A stretch of DNA of 64,000 nucleotides from JAMXLO01 sp963749575 (lineage in GTDB: Bacteria; Pseudomonadota; Alphaproteobacteria; Acetobacterales; Acetobacteraceae): the NCBI GenBank assembly GCA_963749575.1, contig CAVVNM010000014.1, positions 1 to 64,000 on the forward strand, in the 5' to 3' direction. A program made the translations under genes and the position numbers. Positions 55,456 to 63,496 of this stretch are shown here, one piece after another. Position 1 is the stretch's first letter, and each line of letters opens with the position of its first letter. The notes below the pieces were generated by a model, which saw nothing but the letters and a program-made list of their open reading frames with translations, was not told where the DNA came from and searched no databases.

Positions 55456-56448
55456 TCAGTGCGGCGTGAGTTGCCGGGGCAGACAATATGGTCGGAACGG
55501 TCCGCGCAATCCGGGCGGAAGCAGCGGCAACATGTGCGCGGCGGCGAGCAAAACGGCGCGCTTGGGGGTCGGACTGGCGCCAATCGAGTGACGCAGCCAG
55601 GCTCTGCCTTCCGCGGCTTTCCCGTGGCGGATGAGTTCGCGGCCGATGATCCATTCGTTCTCGGCCTCGGTGCGGCGGCAGATCGCGGCGAGCTTCGCCG
55701 CCCCGAACCGGGCGCACAGCACAGGGTTGCCAAAGATCGCATCCATGCACGGCGCGAACGCGGCAGGATCGGCGGCGAGGCGGTGATAGGCGCCCCCGGC
55801 GTGCTGGCGGACGAACAGGACGGGAGCTCGACCCCTGGTGGTCGCGAGCGATCCTTGCAGAGCGATGCGGATCCACAATTCCCAATCCTCGCCATAGGCG
55901 ATACCGGGCAGGAAGCCGCCGGCGGCATACACCGCCGCGGTCCGCAGCAGCAGGTGACCGCCGTTGGCGAAGGGATTCCGCACCAGCAGGCGCTTCACGA
56001 TGTCGCCTGACGGCGGCCTGCGGACCCGGTGCGATCCTGCGAACGCATAGGGTCCACTGGCAGCAACCGCGCCCGGCGCCTCGCCCAGTGCGGCAGCCAG
56101 ACGCGACAGCGCGTCCGGCGCGAGCCAGTCGTCGGCATCCAGGAACAGCAGTGCCGGGCAGCGACCCTCACCGCGAATTTCTGCGGCGAACTGGGAAACC
56201 ACCTGCGTGGTGCAGCCCAGCGCCCGCATCCCGGCATTCCGAGCCGCCGAAACTCCCGCGTTCAGCTGCCGGAAGCTGCGGATGCGCGGATCAGAGAACG
56301 TCGCGACCACATCGAAGGTCGCATCCGTCGACCCGTCGTCGACCACGACCAAACGCCAGTCGCGATGCGTCTGCGCCAGCACCGACGCGATCGCATCGCC
56401 GACCCAGGGCGCAGCGTTGTAGGCAGCAATGACGACGCCGGTGCGCAC
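55456..56448 (-). CDS. Family 2 glycosyltransferase
   Basis: A 330-residue GT-A enzyme: VVIAAYNAAPWVGDAIASVLAQT, LVVVDDGSTDAT, NAGVSAARNAG and the metal motif FLDADDWLAPDAL, then GEDWELWIRIAL near the acceptor site. The start is GTG 56448. It is not next to the other polysaccharide genes. The donor and acceptor sugars are not determinable. Confidence 0.9.
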   Translation of the reverse strand: MRTGVVIAAYNAAPWVGDAIASVLAQTHRDWRLVVVDDGSTDATFDVVATFSDPRIRSFRQLNAGVSAARNAGMRALGCTTQVVSQFAAEIRGEGRCPALLFLDADDWLAPDALSRLAAALGEAPGAVAASGPYAFAGSHRVRRPPSGDIVKRLLVRNPFANGGHLLLRTAAVYAAGGFLPGIAYGEDWELWIRIALQGSLATTRGRAPVLFVRQHAGGAYHRLAADPAAFAPCMDAIFGNPVLCARFGAAKLAAICRRTEAENEWIIGRELIRHGKAAEGRAWLRHSIGASPTPKRAVLLAAAHMLPLLPPGLRGPFRPYCLPRQLTPH

Positions 56449-56502
56449 GCCGCCAGCGTGCGCTCCGGCTCACAACAAAGGCTTAACGGCAGACGGCGGC
56501 GA

Positions 56503-56841
56503 TCAGGCCTCGGTCGTGTGCGCGATGCCCTTCTCGGCCATCAGCGTCTCCAGTTCACCCGACTGGAACATCTCGGTGATGATGTCGCAGCCGCCGACGA
56601 ACTCGCCCTTCACGTAGAGCTGCGGGATGGTCGGCCACTGGGAGAACTGCTTGATGCCCTCGCGCAGCTCCATGTCCTCCAGCACGTTGGCGGTCTTGAA
56701 CGGCACGCCGAGGTGGGTGAGGATCTGCACCACCCGGGCCGAGAACCCGCACTGCGGGAACATCGCGTTGCCCTTCATGTAGAGCATCACCGGAGCGTCA
56801 TCGATTTCGCCCTGGATGCGTTCGAACACTTCGTTGGCCAT
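56503..56841 (-). CDS. grxD: Monothiol glutaredoxin GrxD
   Basis: A 112-residue glutaredoxin with the CGFS active site (FPQCGFSARVV, about residues 30-40), the WPTIPQLYVKGEFVGGCDI glutathione-binding segment and a Grx4-type C-terminus. Such proteins carry a [2Fe-2S] cluster with glutathione and partner BolA in iron-sulfur trafficking. The bolA gene lies 12 bases upstream, matching that partnership. Confidence 0.95.
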   Translation of the reverse strand: MANEVFERIQGEIDDAPVMLYMKGNAMFPQCGFSARVVQILTHLGVPFKTANVLEDMELREGIKQFSQWPTIPQLYVKGEFVGGCDIITEMFQSGELETLMAEKGIAHTTEA

Positions 56842-56853
56842 CGGAAAAAGCTC

Positions 56854-57087
56854 CTAGTCTGGGGCTGACGTTTGCAACGCGAGGGCGTGCAGCTCGCCCC
56901 CCATTCGGCCGCGCAGCGCGGCATAGACGATCTGGTGCTGCTTCACCCGCGGTATGCCGCGGAACTGTTCTGAAACCACGGTGGCGGCGTAGTGGTCACC
57001 GTCGCCGGCGAGGTCCTCGACGGTAACGCGCGCATCGGGGATCGCCGTCTTGATCAGCGCCTCGATCTCGTTCGCCGCCATCGCCAT
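56854..57087 (-). CDS. bolA: BolA family protein
   Basis: A 77-residue BolA/IbaG-like protein with the class II KH-like fold: VEDLAGDGDHYAATVVSEQFRG, then RVKQHQIVYAALRGRMGGELHAL. The conserved histidine in QHQIVY is the cluster ligand in BolA-Grx heterodimers. It lies between purL (13 bases) and grxD on the same strand. Confidence 0.94.
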   Translation of the reverse strand: MAMAANEIEALIKTAIPDARVTVEDLAGDGDHYAATVVSEQFRGIPRVKQHQIVYAALRGRMGGELHALALQTSAPD

Positions 57088-57099
57088 GCCGGCTCTCCC

Positions 57100-59322
57100 C
57101 TAGGTTCCGTCCATCCAGGACGGGAAGAAGCGTTCGTGTGCCGCGCGCAACGCCCGCACCGATATTGTGCCCCCGTCGGGCAGTGTCAAATCCTGCCCGC
57201 CGGATGTGCCGATCCGCACTGCCGGCAGGCCAACCGCCTCGGCGGCCCGGATCAGCGCGCCGGCATCGGGGACGGCGAGCACATAGCGGGCCTGGTCCTC
57301 GCCGAACCAGTAGGCATGGCTGGGGATCTCCCGCGGGCCGGTGGACAGCCTCACGCCGGTCAGCCCCGACATCGCCATCTCTGCCACCGCGACCAGCAGA
57401 CCGCCGTCGGACACGTCGTGGCAGGCGCGGACATGACCGGCAAGGATCTGCGCCCGCACGAAATCTCCGGTCGCGCGCTCGGCGGAGAGATCGACCGGCG
57501 GCGGCGCACCTTCCTCGCGGCCGGCGATCTCGCGCAGCCAGATCGACTGGCCCAACCAGCCCTTGGTGGTGCCGACCAGCACAACGTCCAGCCAGGGACC
57601 CAACGCGATCCCCACCGCCTGCGTCGCATCGTCAAGCACCCCCAGGCCACCGATCGCCGGCGTCGGCAGGATGGCACGCGCCGCGCCGGAGGGGTCGCGC
57701 GTCTCGTTGTACAGGCTGACGTTGCCGGACACGACCGGGAAGTCGAGCGCCTCGCACGCAGCCGCCATGCCGCGGATCGCAGCAGCAAACTGACCCATGA
57801 TCTCCGGGCGTTCGGGGTTGCCGAAGTTCATGTTGTCGGTCAGCGCGAGGGGCCGCGCGCCCACGGCTGTCAGGTTGCGCCAGGCCTCGGCCACCGCTTG
57901 CTTGCCACCCTCTTCCGGGTCGGCGGCACAATAGCGCGGGGTGCAGTCGGTGGTCAGCGCCAGCGCCCGCGACAGACCTTCGAGCTTGACCACCGCGGCG
58001 TCCGCCGCACCAGGCCGCTTCACGGTCTGGCCGCCGACCGTGCTGTCGTACTGGTCCCACACCCAGGCGCGCGAGGCGAGATCGGGGCAGGCAACCAGCT
58101 GCCACAACGCCATGGTGAGGCCGACGCGGTCCTCGACCTTCACTGGATTGATCGGCGTGTACTTTTGCGGCTCCGTGGTCGTGCGGTGATAGAGCGGTGC
58201 CTGATCATTGAGCGGCCCCAGCGCGATGTCGGCAGCCACGGCGCCATGCTGGCGCACGACGATGCGGCCGGTGTCGGTCAGGTGGCCGATCACCGCAAAG
58301 TCGAGTTCCCATTTGTCGAAGATCGCGCGTGCCGCATCCTCGCGATCGGGGCGCAACACCATCAACATGCGCTCCTGGCTTTCCGACAGCATGAACTCAT
58401 AGGCGGTCATGCCGAACTCGCGCGCCGGGACCATGTCGAGGTCGAGCTCGATGCCGACCCCGCCCCTGCCGGCCATCTCGACCGACGAGCTGGTCAGGCC
58501 CGCGGCGCCCATATCCTGGATGGCGACGATGGCATCGGTCGCCATCAGTTCCAGGCAGGCCTCGATCAGCAGCTTTTCGGTAAACGGATCGCCGACCTGC
58601 ACGGTGGGGCGCTTCGCTTCCGCATCGGCGGCGAATTCGGCCGAGGCCATGGTGGCGCCATGGATCCCGTCGCGGCCGGTCTTCGAGCCGACATACACCA
58701 CCGGGTTGCCGACGCCCGCCGCAACCGAAAGGAAGATACGGTCCTTCGGCGCGATCCCGACGGTCATCGCATTGACCAGCGGATTGCCGTCGTAGGCGGA
58801 GTGGAAATTGATCTCGCCGCCGACCGTGGGGACGCCGACGCAGTTGCCGTAGCCGCCGATGCCGCGCACCACGCCATCGACGATGCGTTTGGTCATGGGA
58901 TTACCGGGCGAGCCGAAGCGCAGCGCGTTCAGGTTGGCGATCGGGCGGGCGCCCATGGTGAACACGTCGCGAAGGATGCCGCCGACGCCGGTGGCCGCGC
59001 CCTGGTATGGCTCGATGAAGCTCGGGTGGTTGTGGCTCTCCATCTTGAACACCGCGGCGAGCCCGTCGCCGATATCCACCACGCCGGCGTTCTCGCCCGG
59101 ACCGTGGATCACCCAGGGCGCCTTGGTCGGCAGCTGCCGCAGCCAGACGCGCGAGGACTTGTAGCTGCAATGCTCCGACCACATCACGCTGAACACGCCG
59201 AGTTCGGTCAGCGTCGGCGTGCGGCCCATGATCTCCAGCACGCGCGCGTACTCATCGGCGGAAAGGCCGAATTCCGCGGCGAGCGCCTGGGAAACGGTTG
59301 GGGAGGTGCTGGCGTGGGTCAT
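57100..59322 (-). CDS. purL: Phosphoribosylformylglycinamidine synthase subunit PurL
   Basis: A 740-residue small-type PurL, which with PurS and PurQ converts FGAR to FGAM in purine biosynthesis. The motifs are SEHCSYKSSRVWL, MESHNHPSFIEPYQGAATGVGG, a central GGRGGVGIELDLDMVP-like region and VQVGDPFTEKLLIEA. It is intact, unlike purC. It is separated from purQ by two Uma2-like genes on the opposite strand and followed by bolA and grxD. Confidence 0.96.
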   Translation of the reverse strand: MTHASTSPTVSQALAAEFGLSADEYARVLEIMGRTPTLTELGVFSVMWSEHCSYKSSRVWLRQLPTKAPWVIHGPGENAGVVDIGDGLAAVFKMESHNHPSFIEPYQGAATGVGGILRDVFTMGARPIANLNALRFGSPGNPMTKRIVDGVVRGIGGYGNCVGVPTVGGEINFHSAYDGNPLVNAMTVGIAPKDRIFLSVAAGVGNPVVYVGSKTGRDGIHGATMASAEFAADAEAKRPTVQVGDPFTEKLLIEACLELMATDAIVAIQDMGAAGLTSSSVEMAGRGGVGIELDLDMVPAREFGMTAYEFMLSESQERMLMVLRPDREDAARAIFDKWELDFAVIGHLTDTGRIVVRQHGAVAADIALGPLNDQAPLYHRTTTEPQKYTPINPVKVEDRVGLTMALWQLVACPDLASRAWVWDQYDSTVGGQTVKRPGAADAAVVKLEGLSRALALTTDCTPRYCAADPEEGGKQAVAEAWRNLTAVGARPLALTDNMNFGNPERPEIMGQFAAAIRGMAAACEALDFPVVSGNVSLYNETRDPSGAARAILPTPAIGGLGVLDDATQAVGIALGPWLDVVLVGTTKGWLGQSIWLREIAGREEGAPPPVDLSAERATGDFVRAQILAGHVRACHDVSDGGLLVAVAEMAMSGLTGVRLSTGPREIPSHAYWFGEDQARYVLAVPDAGALIRAAEAVGLPAVRIGTSGGQDLTLPDGGTISVRALRAAHERFFPSWMDGT

Positions 59323-59392
59323 GAGATGCGGCTGGTATAGCGGCTTGGCTGGGACGCTGCCATCCGGGGTTCGGATGCGCTAGTCTGTTGCG

Positions 59393-60014
59393 ATGGACGC
59401 TGTTAGCGAGACGGACATCCTCAGTCGCTACCAGGTGCCTCGGCACCGCCTGACGGTGCGCGACTATCACCGCCTCGGGGAGGCAGGTGTGCTGGACGAG
59501 GACTCTCGCGTCGAGCTGCTTGAGGGGCAACTGGTTGACATGTCGCCCATCGGACCCCGACACGCACTGGCGATTGATATACTGACCCGACTGCTGCTGA
59601 ACGCCGTGGGCGAGCGGGCATGGGTCAAGACGCAGAACCCAATCGTGCTGGACGACACTTCGGAACCACAGCCGGACTTCTCCGTGGTGCGGCATCCCTG
59701 GCACGGCTATCCCCACGCCCATCCACGGCCGCCCGATGTCCATCTGGTGGTCGAGGTTGCCGATTTCGAGCCTGGAATTCGATCGCGGCGCGAAGCTGGA
59801 ACTCTATGCGCGGGGGGGCATCCGCGAGTTCTGGATCGTCGACCTGACGACGAACCGGGTGCTGGTGCACCGTGACCCGACCGACGGCGCGTATACCTCG
59901 GTCACGATTGTCGACATGTCGGGCACGTTGCAGGTCGAGGCGCTGCCCGAGGTGATGATCCAGCACCTTGAGTTCTTCGGGAGCAGGCTACCAGCCGGTT
60001 GGCAAACGCGCTAA
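59393..60014 (+). CDS. Uma2-family restriction-endonuclease-like protein, copy 1 (frameshift)
   Basis: A 206-residue member of DUF820/Uma2, a PD-(D/E)XK-fold family of unknown role, abundant in cyanobacteria and some proteobacteria. RVELLEGQLVDMSPIGPRHA is the first conserved block, then SEPQPDFSVVRHP, and after the break the catalytic-looking KLELYARGGIREFWIVDL. One extra T near 59773 separates EVAD from SSLEFDRGAK. It is a tandem duplicate of the next gene and lies opposite to the surrounding purine genes. Confidence 0.87.
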
Positions 60015-60023
60015 ATTAGCTGC

Positions 60024-60614
60024 ATGGACGACGTTTACCAGACGGACATTCTGAGCCGCTATCAGGTGCCCCGGCACCGCCTGACGGTGCGCGACTATCA
60101 CCGCCTGGCCGAGGCCGGCGTCCTGGGCAAGAACGATCGCGTCGAACTGCTGGAAGGGCAATTGGTTGACATGGCGTCGATCGGGCCACGCCACGCACTG
60201 GCAGTCGATGCGCTGACCGAGTTGCTGGTCATGGCGGCCGCGGGCCAAGCCGTGGTGCGGGTGCAGAACCCGATTGTGCTGGACGATACTTCGGAACCCC
60301 AACCCGATTTCTCGCTGCTGCGGCGGCCTTGGCACGGTTATCCCGACGAGCATCCGCGGCCTCCGGATGTCTATCTGGTGATCGAGGTGGCGGATCCGAG
60401 TCTCGACTTCGATCTGGGGCCCAAGCTGGAACTCTACGCCCGGTCTGGTATCCGTGAGTTCTGGGTGGTGGACCTGACCGCCATCCGTGTCCTGGTACAC
60501 CGCCATCCGAGCGCCGGCAGGTATGGCGTGATCACCAGCGTCGATATGTCCGGAACGCTGCAGGTCGAAGCACTGCCCCGCGTGACGATTCCGGTGGCCC
60601 AGATCTTCGTTTAG
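60024..60614 (+). CDS. Uma2-family restriction-endonuclease-like protein, copy 2
   Basis: The intact 196-residue paralogue. Nearly the same N-terminus (DILSRYQVPRHRLTVRDYHRL) and core: ELLEGQLVDMASIGPRHALAV, PQPDFSLLRRPWHGYP, VIEVADPSLDFDLGPKLELYA and REFWVVDLTA. The D...E-V..K pattern fits a PD-(D/E)XK fold, but nuclease activity is not established for most members. It starts nine bases after copy 1 and its stop is three bases from the convergent purQ stop. Confidence 0.9.
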   Translation: MDDVYQTDILSRYQVPRHRLTVRDYHRLAEAGVLGKNDRVELLEGQLVDMASIGPRHALAVDALTELLVMAAAGQAVVRVQNPIVLDDTSEPQPDFSLLRRPWHGYPDEHPRPPDVYLVIEVADPSLDFDLGPKLELYARSGIREFWVVDLTAIRVLVHRHPSAGRYGVITSVDMSGTLQVEALPRVTIPVAQIFV

Positions 60615-60617
60615 GGA

Positions 60618-61298
60618 TTACGCCGCCGCCAGTGCGTCGAACAGCGGCTTGCCGTCGGTGCCGCCCATCAGCGGATCGACCAGGTCCTCGGGATGCGGCA
60701 TCAGGCCGAGCACGCGCAGGTTGGGCGACAGGATGCCGGCGATGGAGCGCGCGCTGCCGTTGCGGTTGGCATCCGGGGTGATCCCGCCGGTCGGCGAGGT
60801 GTAGCGCAGCGCCACCAGGCCATCGCCCTCCAGCCGATCCAGCGTTGCGTCGTCGGCGAAGTAGTTGCCGTCGCCGTGCGCCATCACGGCACGAAATACC
60901 TGGCCACGCTGATACTGGCTGGTGAACACGGTGTCGGCGCGTTCGACGCGCAGGTGGCATTCCATCGACAGGAAGCGCAGCGCGGCGTTGCGCAGCAGCG
61001 CGCCAGGCAGCAGACCCGCCTCGGTGAGGATCTGGAAGCCGTTGCACACACCCAGCAGGTAACCGCCACGCGCGACATGCTCGCGTACCGCGGTCATCAC
61101 CGGCGAATGCGCCGCCATGGCGCCGCAGCGCAGGTAGTCGCCATGCGAGAAGCCGCCCGGAATCACGATCAGGTCGAGACCGGTAAGGTCGGTCTCCCGG
61201 TGCCAGATCATCCGCGGTTCTGCACCGGAGCGGCGCAGCGCGATCGCCATGTCGCGCTCGCGGTTGATGCCGGGGAAGATGACGATGCCGGCTTTCAT
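60618..61298 (-). CDS. purQ: Phosphoribosylformylglycinamidine synthase subunit PurQ
   Basis: The 226-residue glutaminase subunit. VIFPGINRERD at the start, VIPGGFSHGDYLR, and the nucleophile cysteine in YLLGVCNGFQIL; the C-terminal GLMPHPEDLVDPL carries the His-Glu of the triad. ATG 61298 is chosen because it overlaps the Rap1a-like stop (ATGA) and opens MKAGIVIFPG; an ATG six codons upstream lacks homology. Confidence 0.95.
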   Translation of the reverse strand: MKAGIVIFPGINRERDMAIALRRSGAEPRMIWHRETDLTGLDLIVIPGGFSHGDYLRCGAMAAHSPVMTAVREHVARGGYLLGVCNGFQILTEAGLLPGALLRNAALRFLSMECHLRVERADTVFTSQYQRGQVFRAVMAHGDGNYFADDATLDRLEGDGLVALRYTSPTGGITPDANRNGSARSIAGILSPNLRVLGLMPHPEDLVDPLMGGTDGKPLFDALAAA

Positions 61299-61633
61299 CG
61301 CTTCTGTTCCGCGCACGGAAAGAAGCGGACGATGGCCTGGCCGATGGCGGCTGGCGCCGGACCATCGTCATGAGTGTCCGCGTAGGCGGTCACCACCTGG
61401 GCGAGCAGTTCCGGCGAGAAGTTCTCAGGCGCGCACACGCCGCGCGGTGGCGTCGGCGCGAACTGAAGGTCGTAGACGCCGTAGACATAGCCCACGCAGC
61501 CGGCATGCTGGGCCGGGTCGGTTGCATGACACGCGGTGGCGAGCTGCTTGGAGGTCATCTGCTTCCAGCCAGGCGCGGGCTGCGCTTGGGCCCGCAACAG
61601 GCCAGCGATGGGAACCGCGAGAACAGCGAGCAT
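61295..61633 (-). CDS. Secreted Rap1a/Tai-like protein
   Basis: A 112-residue protein with a signal peptide (LAVLAVPIAGLLRAQAQ) and four cysteines in the arrangement ATACHA, AGCVGYVYG, GVCAPE, FFPCAE, together with the LLAQVVTAYADTHDDGPA helix. This fits the Rap1a/Tai domain, first described as type VI effector immunity proteins but widespread as small periplasmic proteins. ATG 61633 opens the signal peptide. It is coupled to purQ by an ATGA overlap and separated from purS by palindrome copy 3. Confidence 0.6.
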   Translation of the reverse strand: MLAVLAVPIAGLLRAQAQPAPGWKQMTSKQLATACHATDPAQHAGCVGYVYGVYDLQFAPTPPRGVCAPENFSPELLAQVVTAYADTHDDGPAPAAIGQAIVRFFPCAEQKR

Positions 61634-61640
61634 AACAGTC

Positions 61641-61737
61641 CTCCCCCTCCTCTTGCGGGAGGGGGTTGGGGGGAGGGGGCAGTGGGGCTTTGGCGCGGCC
61701 CCCTCCCCCCAACCCCCTCCCGCAAGGGGAGGGGGAG
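61641..61737. repeat. Dispersed G/C-rich palindrome, copy 3
   Basis: Arms 61641-61680 and 61698-61737 with a 17-base loop; one substitution (cctcctc for cctcccc) in the left arm distinguishes it from copy 1. It occupies the purS to Rap1a-like spacer, seven bases before the Rap1a-like start codon on the transcribed strand. Confidence 0.9.
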
Positions 61738-61751
61738 AACCTTGTCCGCGG

Positions 61752-61994
61752 CTAGCCATCCACCGCCACTCGAAAGCTCTCGATCACCGTGTTCGCCAAC
61801 AGTTTCCGCGCCATCTCCTCGGCGGCGGCGCGCGCGCGGTCCGGGTCGTTCTCGGCGATCTGCAGTTCGATCACCTTCCCTGCCCGCACCTCGCCGACAT
61901 TGCCGAACCCCAACGTGTGCAGCGCGTGGCCGATCGCCTTGCCCTGCGGGTCCAGCACCCCGGGCTTCAGCATCACCGTCACCGTGGCCTTCAC
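61752..61994 (-). CDS. purS: Phosphoribosylformylglycinamidine synthase subunit PurS
   Basis: The 80-residue small subunit that bridges PurL and PurQ. MKATVTVMLKPGVLDPQGKA and the ALHTLGFGNVGEVRAGKVIEL segment are typical. Its ATG overlaps the purC stop (ATGA). Confidence 0.95.
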   Translation of the reverse strand: MKATVTVMLKPGVLDPQGKAIGHALHTLGFGNVGEVRAGKVIELQIAENDPDRARAAAEEMARKLLANTVIESFRVAVDG

Positions 61995-62756
61995 TGCATC
62001 AGCTCCGGGCCTTTCATGTCACGCACTCCCGCCTCGGGCAGGATGCCGAGGCGCTTGGCGACCTCCTGGTACGCCTCCTCGACCTTGCCCAGATCGCGGC
62101 GGAAGCGATCCTTGTCCATCTTCTCATTGGTCTTGCTGTCCCACAGGCGGCAATTGTCCGGGCTGATCTCGTCGGCCAGTACGATGCGCATCTCCTCGTT
62201 CTCCCACAGCCGGCCGAACTCCAGCTTGAAATCCACCAGCGTGATGCCGACCCCCAGGAACAGGCCGGTGAGGAAGTCGTTGATGCGCAGCGTCAGGGCC
62301 ACGATATCGTCGAGATCGGGGGTGTTGGCCCAGCCGAAGCAGGTGATGTGCTCCTCGGACACCATCGGGTCCTCGAGCGCGTCGTTCTTGTAGTAGGTAC
62401 TCGATGATCGAACGCGGCAGCCGCGTGCCCTCCGGAATGCCGAGACGCTTCGACAGGCTGCCGGCGGCGACGTTGCGGACCACCACCTCGAGCGGAATGA
62501 TCTCCACCTCGCGGATCAGCTGCTCACGCATGTTCAGGCGGCGGACGAAATGGGTGGGGATGCCGATCTCCGCCAGCCGCATCATCAGGTATTCGCTGAT
62601 GCGGTTGTTCAGCACGCCCTTGCCGGTGATCACGCCCTTCTTCTGGGCGTTGAAGGCGGTCGCATCGTCCTTGAAATACTGCACGAGCGTGCCGGGTTCC
62701 GGCCCCTCGAACAGGATCTTGGCTTTCCCCTCGTAAAGCTGGCGGCGACGGGCCAT
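61991..62756 (-). CDS. purC: SAICAR synthetase PurC (frameshift)
   Basis: Phosphoribosylaminoimidazole-succinocarboxamide synthase, 254 residues when corrected. LYEGKAKILFEG opens the protein; ATAFNAQKKG and VEIIPLEVVVRNVAAGSLSKR follow. One extra C near 62400 breaks SIIEY from YYKNDALEDPM. The second frame continues EEHITCFGWA and ends MKGPELMQ. ATG 62756 opens MARRRQLYEGK. Since purC is normally required for de novo purine synthesis and its neighbours are intact, this indel is more likely a sequence error than a dead gene. Confidence 0.93.
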
Positions 62757-62897
62757 CACGATCCCCTTTTGGGCAGCGTTTCGGATATAGCAGCGCAGCG
62801 CCCGGGCCGCCATGCCAGGGCGGTCGACATGCCAGGGCGCTGGACCTGCGCCATGCGCTATTGCAGGTTCGACGGCTCACCGCGGCCCTGCGCCAGA

Positions 62898-63425
62898 TCA
62901 TTCGTTCTTCGTCACCTTCGCAGCCGCCTCGTTTCGTTGGTCGGTCGCCACCTGCTCGAACGCGGCCGACAGACGAGCGATGAGGCTCTCGCGGCCCTCG
63001 GGCAGAGGTGTTTCGAGGTGGATGTGGCGCAATTCGTCAGCGAACGCGCTCCAGAGTAGCGGGCCGCCCTCTTCCATCAACTGCTGACGGATCGCCAGCT
63101 CCGGAGAGGTCGGCAGATGTCGACGGCCCCAGGCGCCCAATTGCACCAGCACGGGCACCAGCTGGATCGCCTTTTCGGTCAGGCTGTAGATTGCCTTCTG
63201 CCGGTGGGCGGGATCGTCGCTGCGCGAGAGTAGCCCCGCCTCGACGAGCCGCTTCAACCGCGCGGCCAGAATGTTGGAGGCGATTCCCTCTTGTGAGCGC
63301 GCGAGCAGCTCGCGGAAGTGCCGGCGGTTCCCGAACATGATGTCGCGGATAACGATGAGACTCCAGCGGTCGCCGAGCACCTCGAGCGCAAGATTGATGG
63401 GGCAGCCGGAGCGGTTCTCGAGCAT
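62898..63425 (-). CDS. HxlR-family transcriptional regulator
   Basis: A 175-residue winged-helix regulator. SGCPINLALEVLGDRWSLIVIRDIMFG is the hallmark N-terminus with its conserved cysteine, then FRELLARSQEGIASNILAARLKRL (recognition helix) and the DPAHRQKAIYSLTEKA wing. ATG 63425 opens the homologous part. It is divergent from the reductase gene across a 71-base AT-rich spacer, the usual arrangement for a regulator controlling its neighbour, often in response to electrophiles or quinones. Confidence 0.92.
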   Translation of the reverse strand: MLENRSGCPINLALEVLGDRWSLIVIRDIMFGNRRHFRELLARSQEGIASNILAARLKRLVEAGLLSRSDDPAHRQKAIYSLTEKAIQLVPVLVQLGAWGRRHLPTSPELAIRQQLMEEGGPLLWSAFADELRHIHLETPLPEGRESLIARLSAAFEQVATDQRNEAAAKVTKNE

Positions 63426-63461
63426 GACCGATTGCAATATAAAATCAGTTTGATAAACCAC

Positions 63462-63475
63462 AACTGGTTGCAGTT
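63462..63475. promoter_or_regulatory. Candidate HxlR operator
   Basis: AACTGGTTGCAGTT is a perfect 5-4-5 inverted repeat in the divergent spacer between the regulator and the reductase gene. The surrounding 63432-63480 is unusually AT-rich for this genome, as expected for promoters. Assignment to the regulator is by position only. Confidence 0.4.
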
Positions 63476-63496
63476 CACAATCAGACGGAGGCCCCC

